NCBI GenBank assembly: GCA_963841105.1
Contig: CAWJCB010000042.1
Location: 1 to 64,000 of the forward strand
DNA length: 64,000 bases
Origin: VAZQ01 sp963841105
Lineage (GTDB): Bacteria > Pseudomonadota > Alphaproteobacteria > Rhizobiales > Xanthobacteraceae
Direction of reading: 5' to 3'
The notes below the pieces were generated by a model. It saw only the letters and a program-made list of their open reading frames with translations, did no database searches and was not told the origin of the DNA. A program made the position numbers and the translations under genes. Positions 50,995-60,190 of the stretch are shown here, piece by piece. The stretch's first letter is position 1, and every line of letters starts with the position of its first letter.

Positions 50995-52089
50995 ATGCCG
51001 GGATTGTATCGGGCCGCTTGGATCACGGCTGTTCTGCTTTACGCGGCAAGCGCGCACGCTCAAACGCCGGAAGGTTATCCCGCGGATTATGCCAAGGTGA
51101 TCGAAGCCGCCGGCAAGGAAGGGCGGCTCGTTGTCTATGCGACCACCGACGCCGCCGCCGCCAATCCGTTGCTGAAGGATTTTGCGGCGCTCTATCCCGG
51201 CATCAAGCTCGACTACACGGACATGAACTCGACCGAGGCCTACAGCCGTTTCATCGCCGAGGTCGCCGCCGGGACCGGGACCGCAGACGTCCTGTGGTCC
51301 TCGGCCATGGATTTGCAGCTCAAGCTCGCAGCGGAGGGCAATGCCGCGACATATTCCTCTCCCGAAATCCCGTCGCTGCCGAACTGGGCGGTGTGGCAGA
51401 ACCAGGCTTACGGCACGACCTACGAGCCGATCACGTTCGTCTACAACAAACGGCTCGTCCCCGTCGCCGAGGTGCCGCAGGATCATCCGGCGCTGCTTGC
51501 CCTTCTCACCGCCAAGCCGGACGCCTTCCGCGCCAAGGTCACGGCCTATGACCCGGAAAAATCCGGCGTCGGATTTTTGTTCGTCAATGAGGACGTGAAA
51601 TATTTTCCGCAGGCATGGGACCTGTTCCGGGCCTTCGGCAAGGTTGGCGTGCGGCTCTATCCGGCGGCGGGCGCCATGATCGAGCGGGTGACTTCCGGCG
51701 AGCATACCATCGCCTACGGCGTCTTCGGCTCGTATGCCCTTGCGCGCGCGAAGAAGGTGCCCACCCTCGGCATCGTGATGCCGAAAGACTACACGCTGGT
51801 GACCTCGCGCGTGGCTTTCATATCCGCCAAGGCCAAGAATCCGAATGCTGCGCGGCTCTTCCTCGATTATCTTCTCTCCAAGCGCGGACAAAACATTATT
51901 GCCAACGCCGCCGACCTCTACTCGCTGCGCGACGATGTGACCGGCGAGGCAACGGCAAAGCGCGTGAGCGAGCTTATTGGCGATAAGGCGCGACCGGTAG
52001 CGATCGACCGCGAACTGCTGTCAAATCTCGATGAAACGCGGCGCCTTGAGTTCTTGAAGAAGTGGCAGGCCGCGATGAAGGGCCAATAG
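50995..52089 (+). CDS. ABC transporter substrate-binding protein (AfuA/Fe3+ type)
   Basis: A 364-aa periplasmic type II binding protein. The signal peptide ends at SAHA (about 24). EAAGKEGRLVVYATTDAAAANPLLKDFAALYPGIKLDYTDMNSTEAYSRFIAEVAAGTGTADVLWSSAMD is the SBP_bac_6/FbpA-like first lobe. ATG 50995 has AGGGAGAG upstream. The family binds Fe3+, thiamine, phosphonates or organophosphates; metal-binding tyrosines cannot be assigned with certainty. Permease and ATPase follow, so the system is complete. Confidence 0.87.
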   Translation: MPGLYRAAWITAVLLYAASAHAQTPEGYPADYAKVIEAAGKEGRLVVYATTDAAAANPLLKDFAALYPGIKLDYTDMNSTEAYSRFIAEVAAGTGTADVLWSSAMDLQLKLAAEGNAATYSSPEIPSLPNWAVWQNQAYGTTYEPITFVYNKRLVPVAEVPQDHPALLALLTAKPDAFRAKVTAYDPEKSGVGFLFVNEDVKYFPQAWDLFRAFGKVGVRLYPAAGAMIERVTSGEHTIAYGVFGSYALARAKKVPTLGIVMPKDYTLVTSRVAFISAKAKNPNAARLFLDYLLSKRGQNIIANAADLYSLRDDVTGEATAKRVSELIGDKARPVAIDRELLSNLDETRRLEFLKKWQAAMKGQ

Positions 52090-52111
52090 ATTCGATCACG
52101 GCTTTCCTCCC

Positions 52112-53834
52112 ATGACAGTAGCGTATCCCGCGGGGCGGCTTGGCTGGAGCCGTCGACCGACAATTTCCATTTCGTTCTATCGTTTCGCCATCATCGCGGT
52201 GACGGCGGTTGCGGTGCTCGCGCCGCTGTCTCTGGTCTTTTACCAGAGCTTCCTGACGGCGCCATTCTTTGCGGCTGATGCGAAGATCAGCCTTTCCGCC
52301 TACCGCTTTGTGTTCGCGGACGAAGATTTCGCTGTCGCATTCGGCACCACGCTCCTGCTTGCCGCCTGCATGACCATGATCGCCGTTCCGCTTGGCGCCA
52401 TTCTCGCCTTTCTGATGGTGCGCACCAACCTGCCCGGCAGGCAATGGCTCGAGCCGGTGATCCTGGTCCCCGTCTTTGTTTCGGCGGTGGTGCTGGCGTT
52501 CGGCTACGTCGTCGCGCTCGGCCCGGTCGGCATTCTCACCACGACTGTAAAGGAATGGCTGGGGGCGGCGCCATGGAATCTCTATTCTTTTCCCTTCCTC
52601 GTTGCGATTGCCGGGCTCACCCATGTGCCGCACGTGTATCTCTACGCCGCGGCGGCTCTGAGAGGTCTGGGCAGTGACGTCGAGGAGGCGGCCCGCACCG
52701 CGGGTGCAAACCCGTGGAGGGTCGCGGTCGATGTGAGCCTGCCGCATGGTTCTGCCGGCCATCCTGTTCGCCGGAGTGCTTGTCTTCTTTCTCGGCTTCG
52801 AGCTGTTCGGACTGCCGCTCGTTCTCGGCGATCCGCAGGGTCTGCTGGTTCTCTCCACCTATCTCTTCAAGCTGACCAACAAGCTGGGAGTGCCCTCCTA
52901 TCAGCTCATGGCCGTGGTTGTCGTGACCATTGTTGCGATAACGCTGCCGCTCGTTTTCATGCAAAGGGCGCTCCTATACGAGGCGCAACGTTACGTCTCT
53001 GTGCGCGGCAAGGGCGCCCGCTCCGCCCCGCTCAAGCTGGGTTTCTGGCGTTGGCCGGCGTTCCTGGGCATTGCGCTCTGGTTGGCGTTCACCGTGCTCA
53101 TCCCGATTGCCGGCATCACGCTGCGTTCGTTCGTTGAGACCTGGGGGGAAGGGGTTTCGCTCGCCGAGGTGCTCACGCTCGATCACTACCGCGAGCTGCT
53201 TGAATATCCCAACGTGGTGCGCAGCATGGTCAACACGCTCGGCATTGGGCTCATCGGCGGCGCCGCGGCGGTCGCCTTCTACACCGCCATTGCACTCGCC
53301 ATTCATCGCTGGCCGTCCGGCTGGACGCAGCTGGTGGATTATCTCGTCATGCTGCCGCGCGCCATGCCGGGACTGGTGGCGGGGCTTGCCTTGCTCTGGG
53401 TCTTTCTGTTCTTCAAGCCGCTCACACCTTTGCGGGAGACGCTGGTCTCGGTATGGGTCGCCTACACGATCGTTTGGCTCGCCTACGGCATGCGCCTCGT
53501 CTCCGGCACGCTGCTCCAGGTCGCTCCCGAGCTGGAAGAGGCCGCCCGCAGCATCGGCGCGACCGATATCCGCGCGAAATTCGACGTCACGCTGCCGTTG
53601 ATCCGCACTGGCATGCTCGCAAGCTGGCTGCTCATCTTCCTCATCTTCGTGCGCGAGTATTCGACCGGCATCTATCTGCTCGGCCCCGGAACCGAGGTGA
53701 TCGGCTCGCTGCTGGTGTCGCTCTGGGGCACCGGCGCGATCGATCTTGTTTCGGCGCTCTCGGTCGTCAATGTGGCCATGATCGGAGCAGGACTGATCAT
53801 CGCCGTCCGGCTCGGGGTGCGCCTGCATGGCTGA
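52112..53834 (+). pseudogene. ABC permease with two fused permease domains (FbpB-like), one frameshift
   Basis: About 574-aa inner-membrane permease with two BPD_transp_1 halves, each with about six spans. The first half contains LRGLGSDVEEAARTAGANPWRVAVDVSLP and the second LEEAARSIGATDIRAKFDVTLPLIRTG, the two EAA loops. The frame breaks at CTGCCGCATGGTTCTG (about 52743), where one base too many is present; removing it gives VSLPMVLPAILFAGVLVFFLGFELF. Otherwise the sequence is intact, so this may be a sequencing error. Its end overlaps the ATPase start by 8 bp. Confidence 0.8.
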
Positions 53835-54882
53835 GCTTGCGGTCACCGACGTCGCGCTGCGGTATGGGAACAGCGAAATCCTCAAGGGCGTCTCCGTCAC
53901 GGTGCCCGCGGGAAAGGTGGTCGCACTGCTGGGGCCCTCGGGCAGCGGCAAGACCACGCTGCTGCGCGCGGTCGCCGGCCTGGAGACGCCGTACCGCGGC
54001 TCCATCCGCATCGGCGACAACGTCCTCTATGACGCCGCGACCCGCACCGAGCTGCCCGCGGAAGCGCGCGGGCTCGGCCTGGTGTTTCAATCCTATGCGC
54101 TGTGGCCGCACCGCACCGTTTTTGAGAACGTCGCCTACGGCCTCAAGCTGCGGCGTGTACGCGCGGCCGATGTCAAGACACGTGTCGCGCATACGCTGGC
54201 CCAGATCGGGCTCGCGCATCTCGCCGGCCGCTACCCGCACCAGCTCTCCGGCGGGCAGCAGCAGCGCGTGGCGCTCGCGCGCGCCCTCGTTTACGAACCC
54301 CCCGTCATCCTGCTCGACGAGCCGCTCTCCAATCTCGACGCGAAGCTGCGCGAGGAGGCGCGCGCCTGGCTGCGAGCGCTCATCGTCTCGCTCAATCTGT
54401 CCGCCCTCTTGGTGACTCACGATCAGATCGAGGCCATGGCGATCGCGGACAGCATCACCTTGCTCAACGGCGGCGCCGTCGAGCAGCAGGGCTCCCCCAT
54501 GGCACTCTATACCGAGCCCGCCACTCTCTTCGCCGCGGAATTCATGGGCAACAACAATCGTGTCGAGGGTACGCTGGTCGAGAAGGACGACCAACGCGCG
54601 GTTATCGAGATGATGGGACTGCAGCTGGAGGGGCTCGCGCGGACCAGCGCGGCGATAGGCGAGAAGGCAACGGGCGTCATCCGGCTCGAGAAGGTCATGC
54701 TGGGCGGCGGACCGGGCCCGAACCGCATCCCGATGACTGTCAAAGCTCAGATGTATATCGGCGAGCGCTGGGAAGTCCTTTTCGTCAAGGACGCGCTGAG
54801 CGTTCGCACCTATATGGCGTCACCGCTGAAGCATGAGTTCTATCACGTCGAGTTTCCCGCGCACGCGCTGTGGATTTTTTGA
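53827..54882 (+). CDS. ABC transporter ATPase (PotA/FbpC type)
   Basis: A 351-aa ATPase. Walker A GPSGSGKTT (about 36-44), Q-loop VFQSYALWPHRTVFENVAYGL, signature LSGGQQQRVALARAL, Walker B VILLDEPLSNLDAKLR and the H-loop LVTHDQ. A TOBE_2 domain occupies about 275-345. It works with the genes at 50995 and 52112. Its 3' end overlaps that of the convergent MetE-like gene by 40 bp. Confidence 0.92.
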   Translation: MAELAVTDVALRYGNSEILKGVSVTVPAGKVVALLGPSGSGKTTLLRAVAGLETPYRGSIRIGDNVLYDAATRTELPAEARGLGLVFQSYALWPHRTVFENVAYGLKLRRVRAADVKTRVAHTLAQIGLAHLAGRYPHQLSGGQQQRVALARALVYEPPVILLDEPLSNLDAKLREEARAWLRALIVSLNLSALLVTHDQIEAMAIADSITLLNGGAVEQQGSPMALYTEPATLFAAEFMGNNNRVEGTLVEKDDQRAVIEMMGLQLEGLARTSAAIGEKATGVIRLEKVMLGGGPGPNRIPMTVKAQMYIGERWEVLFVKDALSVRTYMASPLKHEFYHVEFPAHALWIF

Positions 54883-56004
54883 AGCAACTCAGCCCCAAAT
54901 CGTGCTGGGCAGGCCTCGACCGTGAGCCGCAGCTTCGCGCCCTGATCGGCTTCGCTCAGCGGATTGCCGGCGACGCTGCTCGCGAAGCCGCATTGCGGGC
55001 TGATCGCCAGCCGGCCGAGATCGATATGTCTCGCCGCTTCATCGACGCGTCGCTGCAGGTCCGGCATTCTTTCGAGCACCGGCGTTTTGCTGCTGATCAG
55101 ACCGAGCACGACTCCTTTCCCATTTGGCACAAAGCGAAGCGGACCAAAATCTCCCGCCCGCGGCGTGTCATATTCCAGCAGGAAGTGATTGACCTGCGTG
55201 CTCGCGAAAAACCTCTCGGCCACCGAGTCGTATCCGCCCTCGCCGAGATAGCGTCCGCGAAAATTGCCGCGGCACATGTGGACGCCGACAACGACGTCGG
55301 CGGGACAGCCCGACACTGCGCGGTTGATGGCATCGATGTAACGGTCCACCAGCGCGTCGGGCTCGGCGCCCGCGCGCTCGACACTGGCCCGAATTGTCCC
55401 ATCGCACAGGAGAGCAATCGCAACCTCGTCGAGCTGGATGTAGCGGCAGCCGGCGTGAACGAGATCCGCGATCTCTTCCCGGAAAACCGCGACAAGATCG
55501 GCAAAGAAGCGCTCATCATCGGGATAGACGTTCCGGTCCGCGAAATCCGAGAGGCGGTAGAAGTGCATGGTCGAAGGCGCGGGCAAGGTGATCTTTGCAG
55601 TCGCCCGGGTCGTGGCTTCGAGGAACTCGACCTCATCGACCGCGATGGGACGCGTGCGTCGCATTTGCGCCGTCGCGTAAGGCGCCGTGAACTCCACCTC
55701 TTCTCCATGGTCGTCGCGGAATTTGAGCAGCGCGGGCCGGATGACGAAACCCGCGGTACGCTCCACGAACCTTCCCCAATAGGAGCCGCGACGGAATTCG
55801 CCGTCGGTCACCACTTCCAGGCCGATCTCTTCCTGCATGCGCACGGCTTCGCGGATGCATTGGTCCTGGACGCGCGCGAACTCATCGTCTGAGATGTCCC
55901 CGCTCGCATGGCCGCTTGAAAGCTTGACGCAATGCAGGCGGCCGGAGCAGGCTGCCGATGTGATCGGCGCGAAAAGGTGGACGTCCGCGGATTGGGATGT
56001 TCAT
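54843..56004 (-). pseudogene. Cobalamin-independent methionine synthase C-domain-like protein, one frameshift
   Basis: About 386-aa stand-alone MetE C-terminal-domain homologue. ATG 56004 follows GGAGGAA and gives MNIPIRGRPPFRADHIGSLL, then the frame is lost near 55900 at a GGGG run. One extra G joins it to DISDDEFARVQDQCIREAV and the intact remainder. The zinc-site residues are kept: His and Cys in GVHMCRGNFRG, Glu in the following helix, and Cys in ISPQCGFASS. Single-domain members transfer methyl groups to diverse thiols; the N-terminal half of MetE is absent. Divergent from the LIV binding-protein gene. Confidence 0.8.
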
Positions 56005-56050
56005 GGCTTCCTCCGCGGTGCCATCGTCGCACAAAGGAAGGCTCGAAACG

Positions 56051-57250
56051 ATGCGAAAGAGGTCTCCCGCGCGGTCAGCAGCTCTGCAACGCGTGCTTGG
56101 AGCTGGCGCAGCCGTTCTCGCGGCCGCCGCGACGACGACCATGGCGCCGGCGCAGGATGCCTACGTCATCGGGGTCAGCGGCGCCATGACGGGACCGCCG
56201 GCCAGCACCAACGCGCCCCCGATCGAGGGACTGCGCCTCTATGTCGAGCGGCTCAATGCGCAGGGCGGCATCAACGGCAAGCGCGTGCAGCTCAATATCC
56301 TCGATGACCAGGCCGAGCCCTCGAAGGCGGCTGCCAATGCCAAGCGCCTGCTCACACAGGACAAGGTCATCCTTCTGATCCTTTCCAGCCTGTCATCGAC
56401 CTACGCACCGGTCGTGGCGGAGACGAAACGCGCCAATGTGCCGCTGCTGTTCATGGGGGCCGTGTGTCCAAAAGAGGTCTACCCGCCCGCCGACCCGCTG
56501 CAGTTCTGCACCACGGCCTATGCCGGCGGCTACGACAGCCGCGCCACTCTGGGCTTCATCAAGGACACCGCGAAGGAACCGGTGCGCCTCGGGCTTGCCG
56601 CCATGGCCATCCCGCTTTCGCGCGGCGAGATCGACTACGCCGAGGAGCAGGCGAAGACCATGGGCATGACCGCGGTGGACAAGGAGGTTATCCCACCGCC
56701 GACGGCCGACTACACCCCGTTCGCCACCAAGCTCAAGGACGCAAGCCCGAACTGGATATTCTCATGGGCGCCATGGGTGACGGAGATAAAGACCTTCGAG
56801 GCGCTGCGCCGGCTTGACTGGCCGGGCGATTACATCGCCTGGGCGCACATCGAAGCGGAATCCGAGCTTGCGCGCGTGAAAGACCCCAGGCTCTACGTGA
56901 TCGGAGCCAACTCTTTGTTCAAGGACAACCTGCCGGTTCACCAGGAGATCAGAGAGGAGGTCAAGAAGGTTCGCGTGCAATATCCTGCCGAGCAGATGAC
57001 CGAGGGTTGGATCGGGGGACTGGTGCTGGAAGCCGGGCTGCGGGCGGCGGGCTGGCCGACCGATGCCGGCAAGCTTCGCGCCGCCTTCGAGAACGTGAAG
57101 GTGGACACCAGGGGCCTGCGCGGCGGGCCCCTTGAGTGGAGCAAGGACAACCATTTCCGCGCCCGCCAATACTATCGCGTTTATCGCTGGGACGAGACCC
57201 AGGGCGGGATTGCGCAGGCCAGGGATTGGACGGCGTACGATGTCAGGTGA
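56051..57250 (+). CDS. LIV-type ABC transporter substrate-binding protein
   Basis: A 399-aa Peripla_BP_6 protein. A long N-terminal signal (RKRSPARSAALQRVLGAGAAVLAAAATTTMAPAQ) ends about residue 34. IGVSGAMTGPPASTNAPPIEGLRLYVERLNAQGGINGKRVQL is lobe one. Two cysteines (AVCPKEVYPPADPLQFCTTAY) near the cleft may form a disulfide. GGAAGG precedes ATG 56051. First gene of an importer whose other parts are LivM- and LivF/LivG-like; LivH is missing. Confidence 0.88.
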   Translation: MRKRSPARSAALQRVLGAGAAVLAAAATTTMAPAQDAYVIGVSGAMTGPPASTNAPPIEGLRLYVERLNAQGGINGKRVQLNILDDQAEPSKAAANAKRLLTQDKVILLILSSLSSTYAPVVAETKRANVPLLFMGAVCPKEVYPPADPLQFCTTAYAGGYDSRATLGFIKDTAKEPVRLGLAAMAIPLSRGEIDYAEEQAKTMGMTAVDKEVIPPPTADYTPFATKLKDASPNWIFSWAPWVTEIKTFEALRRLDWPGDYIAWAHIEAESELARVKDPRLYVIGANSLFKDNLPVHQEIREEVKKVRVQYPAEQMTEGWIGGLVLEAGLRAAGWPTDAGKLRAAFENVKVDTRGLRGGPLEWSKDNHFRARQYYRVYRWDETQGGIAQARDWTAYDVR

Positions 57251-57261
57251 TCAGGAGTTAA

Positions 57262-57376
57262 GTATTCAGTAATCAGTAATCAGAAGGATCGGTGATCAGT
57301 AATCAGAGATGCGCCAAACCGTGTCCGCTTCCGTATCTGATTACTGATTACTGATTACTGATTACTGATTACTGAT
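57262..57376. repeat. TGATTAC heptamer repeats forming a large hairpin
   Basis: On the right TGATTAC occurs five times in tandem (57338-57372). On the left the inverse CAGTAATCAGTAATCAG occurs (57266-57283), and a shorter CAGTAATCAG at 57298-57307. GTATTCAGTAATCAGTAATC pairs with GATTACTGATTACTGATAC, giving a stem over about 115 bp. It fills the gap between the binding-protein gene and livM. Confidence 0.85.
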
Positions 57377-57383
57377 ACCTGAT

Positions 57384-58448
57384 ATGGCCAGCGGCTACTT
57401 TCGCACCAGCTATGCTCAGGACCTTGCTCTCATCACCACGCGCTTTCAGGCGGCGTGGCTTGCGGTGTTCCTGGTCCTGCTGCTTGCGTTCCCGCTGATT
57501 GCTTCCCCTTTCCAGCTCGATCTCGCCTGTCAGGTATTTCTCGCCAGCATCGGCGCGCTCGCCCTGATGCTGCTCACCGGCTATGCCGGTCAGATTTCGC
57601 TCGGCCACGCCGGACTGATTGCGGCCGGCGCGTTCACGGCGGGCATCCTGTTTCGTGAGCTCAACGCGCCGTTCTGGGTGACGCTCCCGGCGGCGGGTCT
57701 CGTGGGCGCTCTGCTCGGGGTTATCTTCGGGCTGCCGTCGCTGCGGCTGCGCGGGCTTTATCTGGCGGTGAGCACGCTCGCCTTGCATTTCATGGTGATC
57801 TACGCCGGCGGCGAATACGAATCGCGGCGCGGCTTCTCGACCGGCATTGTCATTGACCCGCCGCAGCTCGGCACCCTCGTGATCAGCGATGGTCGCGCCT
57901 GGTATTTCATCCTGCTGATTGCGGCTGCGGCGACGCTCCTCATCTGCATCAATCTGCTGCGCTCGCGCACCGGCCGCGCCTGGCGGGCGATCCGTACACA
58001 TGAGACGGTTGCCGAGGCGCTCGGCATCGGAATCGCGGGCTACAAGCTCCTCGCCTTCGTTCTGAGCTCGGTGATCACGGCGATCGCCGGCGCGCTGTTC
58101 GCCTATTATCGCGGTTTCGTCTCGGTCGAGGCATTTTCGCTGTTCCTGGCCATCCAATACGTCGCCATGGTCATTGTCGGCGGCATGGGCTCGCTCCTGG
58201 GCGCGCTCCTTGGGGCGGCTTTCGTCACGGCCTTTCCCTATCTCATCGAGAGCGCGTTGCTTGCGCTTCCTTCCGCGCAACGCTTTGCAGGCCTGCTCTT
58301 TGCAGTGAACTACGCCGCGTTCGGGCTGGTGATGATTCTGTTCCTCCTCTTCGAGCCGCTCGGCCTCGTCGGCATCTGGCATCGCGCACAGAATTATTTC
58401 CTGCTCTGGCCCTACAAGCATCGCGGCGCCCCGGGAACGCGGGCATGA
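57384..58448 (+). CDS. LIV-type ABC transporter permease (LivM-like)
   Basis: A 354-aa permease with about nine hydrophobic segments. TGYAGQISLGHAGLIAAGAFTAGILF, PSLRLRGLYLAVSTLALHFMVIYAG and AIRTHETVAEALGIGIAGYKLLAFVLSS are LivM features. There is no Shine-Dalgarno sequence before the ATG because the heptamer repeat ends a few bases upstream, so translation may depend on another signal. ATGA overlap with the next ATPase gene. Confidence 0.9.
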   Translation: MASGYFRTSYAQDLALITTRFQAAWLAVFLVLLLAFPLIASPFQLDLACQVFLASIGALALMLLTGYAGQISLGHAGLIAAGAFTAGILFRELNAPFWVTLPAAGLVGALLGVIFGLPSLRLRGLYLAVSTLALHFMVIYAGGEYESRRGFSTGIVIDPPQLGTLVISDGRAWYFILLIAAAATLLICINLLRSRTGRAWRAIRTHETVAEALGIGIAGYKLLAFVLSSVITAIAGALFAYYRGFVSVEAFSLFLAIQYVAMVIVGGMGSLLGALLGAAFVTAFPYLIESALLALPSAQRFAGLLFAVNYAAFGLVMILFLLFEPLGLVGIWHRAQNYFLLWPYKHRGAPGTRA

Positions 58449-59242
58449 CGCTCCTCGATGTGCGCAAGCTCGAAGTCGTGTACCAGCGCAGCATCACGGC
58501 GGCGCAGGGTGTCACGCTCGCCGTGCAGCCGGCGCAGATCGTGGCGCTGATCGGGACGAATGGCGCCGGCAAGACAACGACGCTGCGGGCGATTTCGGGC
58601 TTTCTTGGCCTCGACGACGCGCGCGTCACGCAAGGATCGATCATATTCAAGGGCGACCACATCGAAAATCGGCCGCCGTATGAAAACACGGCGCGCGGGA
58701 TTGTGCTCGTGCCCGAGCGCGACAAGGTCTTTCCCAATTTGACTGTGGCGGAGAATCTGACAGCTCCGATCCCGCGCGGCACGACCGCTGCGCAGCAGCG
58801 CCAGCGCGAGGCGCTGGTGTTTGCGCTGTTTCCCCAGCTGCGCGATCTGCGCAGCCGGATTGGCGGCCTTCTCTCCGGCGGAGAGCGGCAGATGCTGGCG
58901 CTGGCGAGCGCCATCGTCTGTGCGCCGCAGCTGCTGCTGGTGGACGAGCTCTCGCTCGGTCTGGCGCCGGTCGTGGTCAATGATCTGCTGCTGCGGCTCA
59001 TCGCGATTCGCCGCGAGCTCGGGATCGCCATCCTGCTCGTCGAGCAGAGCGCGGCTGTCGCTCTGGAAGTCGCGGACTACGGCTACGTCATGGAGAACGG
59101 CAAGATCGTGCTCGACGGGACCGCACAGCGCCTGCGCGCTCATCCCGACGTCGAGGAGTTTTATCTCGGAGGCAAGAGTGGCGAGCGCCGCAGCTATCGC
59201 GACGTGAAGCAATACCGCCGCCGCAGGCGATGGTATGGCTGA
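58445..59242 (+). CDS. LIV-type ABC transporter ATPase (LivF-like)
   Basis: A 265-aa ATPase. Walker A GTNGAGKTTT (about 38-47), VPERDKVFPNLTVAENL, signature LSGGERQMLALASAI, Walker B LLLVDELSLGLAP and LVEQS. Walker B ends in DEL instead of DEP, a minor variation. The basic tail (RSYRDVKQYRRRRRWYG) is longer than in typical LivF. It overlaps the following LivG-like gene by 8 bp. Confidence 0.9.
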   Translation: MTLLDVRKLEVVYQRSITAAQGVTLAVQPAQIVALIGTNGAGKTTTLRAISGFLGLDDARVTQGSIIFKGDHIENRPPYENTARGIVLVPERDKVFPNLTVAENLTAPIPRGTTAAQQRQREALVFALFPQLRDLRSRIGGLLSGGERQMLALASAIVCAPQLLLVDELSLGLAPVVVNDLLLRLIAIRRELGIAILLVEQSAAVALEVADYGYVMENGKIVLDGTAQRLRAHPDVEEFYLGGKSGERRSYRDVKQYRRRRRWYG

Positions 59243-59999
59243 ACTCGAGATCGACCGCCTCTCCTTGCGGTTCGGCGGACTCACCGTCCTCGATCAGGTT
59301 TCCTTCTCCGTGGAAAAGGGTGAGCTGTTTGCCCTGATCGGTCCGAACGGCGCCGGCAAGACGAGCGTCCTCAATTGCGTGAGCGGCATTTATCGCGGCG
59401 CGGGCGGCATCCGGTTGCGCGGCAGTGACATAAGTGGACGCGCGCCGCACCAGATTGCACGGCTGGGCCTGGCGCGCACATTCCAGCATGGCGAGCTCTT
59501 TCCGCAAATGTCTGTGCTCGACAACCTGTTGACCGGCCGGCACGCGCGCATCCACACCAACTTTCTTGCCGAGATGCTTTTTCTGCCAGCAGTGCGGCGC
59601 GAGGAGGTGCGCCACCGCGAGGCGATCGAACGCATCATCGAGCTCGTCGAGCTCGAGCGCTATCGCCATTCGAACGTCGCGGGTCTTCCGTTCGGGATTC
59701 AAAAGCTGGTGGGATTTGCTCGCGCGCTCGCACTCGAGCCCACGGTCCTGATGCTGGATGAGCCGTCCGCCGGCCTCAACCGTGACGAACGCGAAGATCT
59801 GGCGCGCTTCATTCTTCGCATCAAGGTCGCGCTTGGCATGACCATGATCTGGATCGAGCACGACCTGCAGATGGTCGCGGACCTGGCCGACCGCATTCAC
59901 GTCCTGGATTACGGGCGCACCTTGGCGCAGGGCTCGCCCGGCGAGGTCCTCCACGATGCGCGCGTCATCGCCGCCTACATCGGCACCGTGACGCGCTGA
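59235..59999 (+). CDS. LIV-type ABC transporter ATPase (LivG-like)
   Basis: A 254-aa ATPase. Walker A GPNGAGKTS (about 35-43), LARTFQHGELFPQMSVLDNLLTG, the LivG-type signature LPFGIQKLVGFARAL, Walker B VLMLDEPSAGLNRD and WIEHD. Order here is LivF then LivG, opposite to the cluster at 10663. Last gene of the third LIV importer. Confidence 0.91.
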   Translation: MAELEIDRLSLRFGGLTVLDQVSFSVEKGELFALIGPNGAGKTSVLNCVSGIYRGAGGIRLRGSDISGRAPHQIARLGLARTFQHGELFPQMSVLDNLLTGRHARIHTNFLAEMLFLPAVRREEVRHREAIERIIELVELERYRHSNVAGLPFGIQKLVGFARALALEPTVLMLDEPSAGLNRDEREDLARFILRIKVALGMTMIWIEHDLQMVADLADRIHVLDYGRTLAQGSPGEVLHDARVIAAYIGTVTR

Positions 60000-60190
60000 G
60001 GTAGGCGCGCCAAGCCGGCCGCGGACGAAGGCCGGCGGACAGGGCGAGCCGGGATCCATATCCCCCGGTCCGTGGCATGAGCGCCGCAAGCATGCCGATA
60101 CATCATCCAACCGAATGTTAACGCTTCCTTGCTACGGCTTCTTCTTCACATCCGCGCCCGAAACCGGACCGCGCGACCGCGGAGGCCTGC

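Noticed and set aside
57262..57376. Possible CRISPR-like array
   Set aside because: Units are 7 bp without spacers and the arms are inverted; it is a simple repeat hairpin, and no cas genes are nearby.
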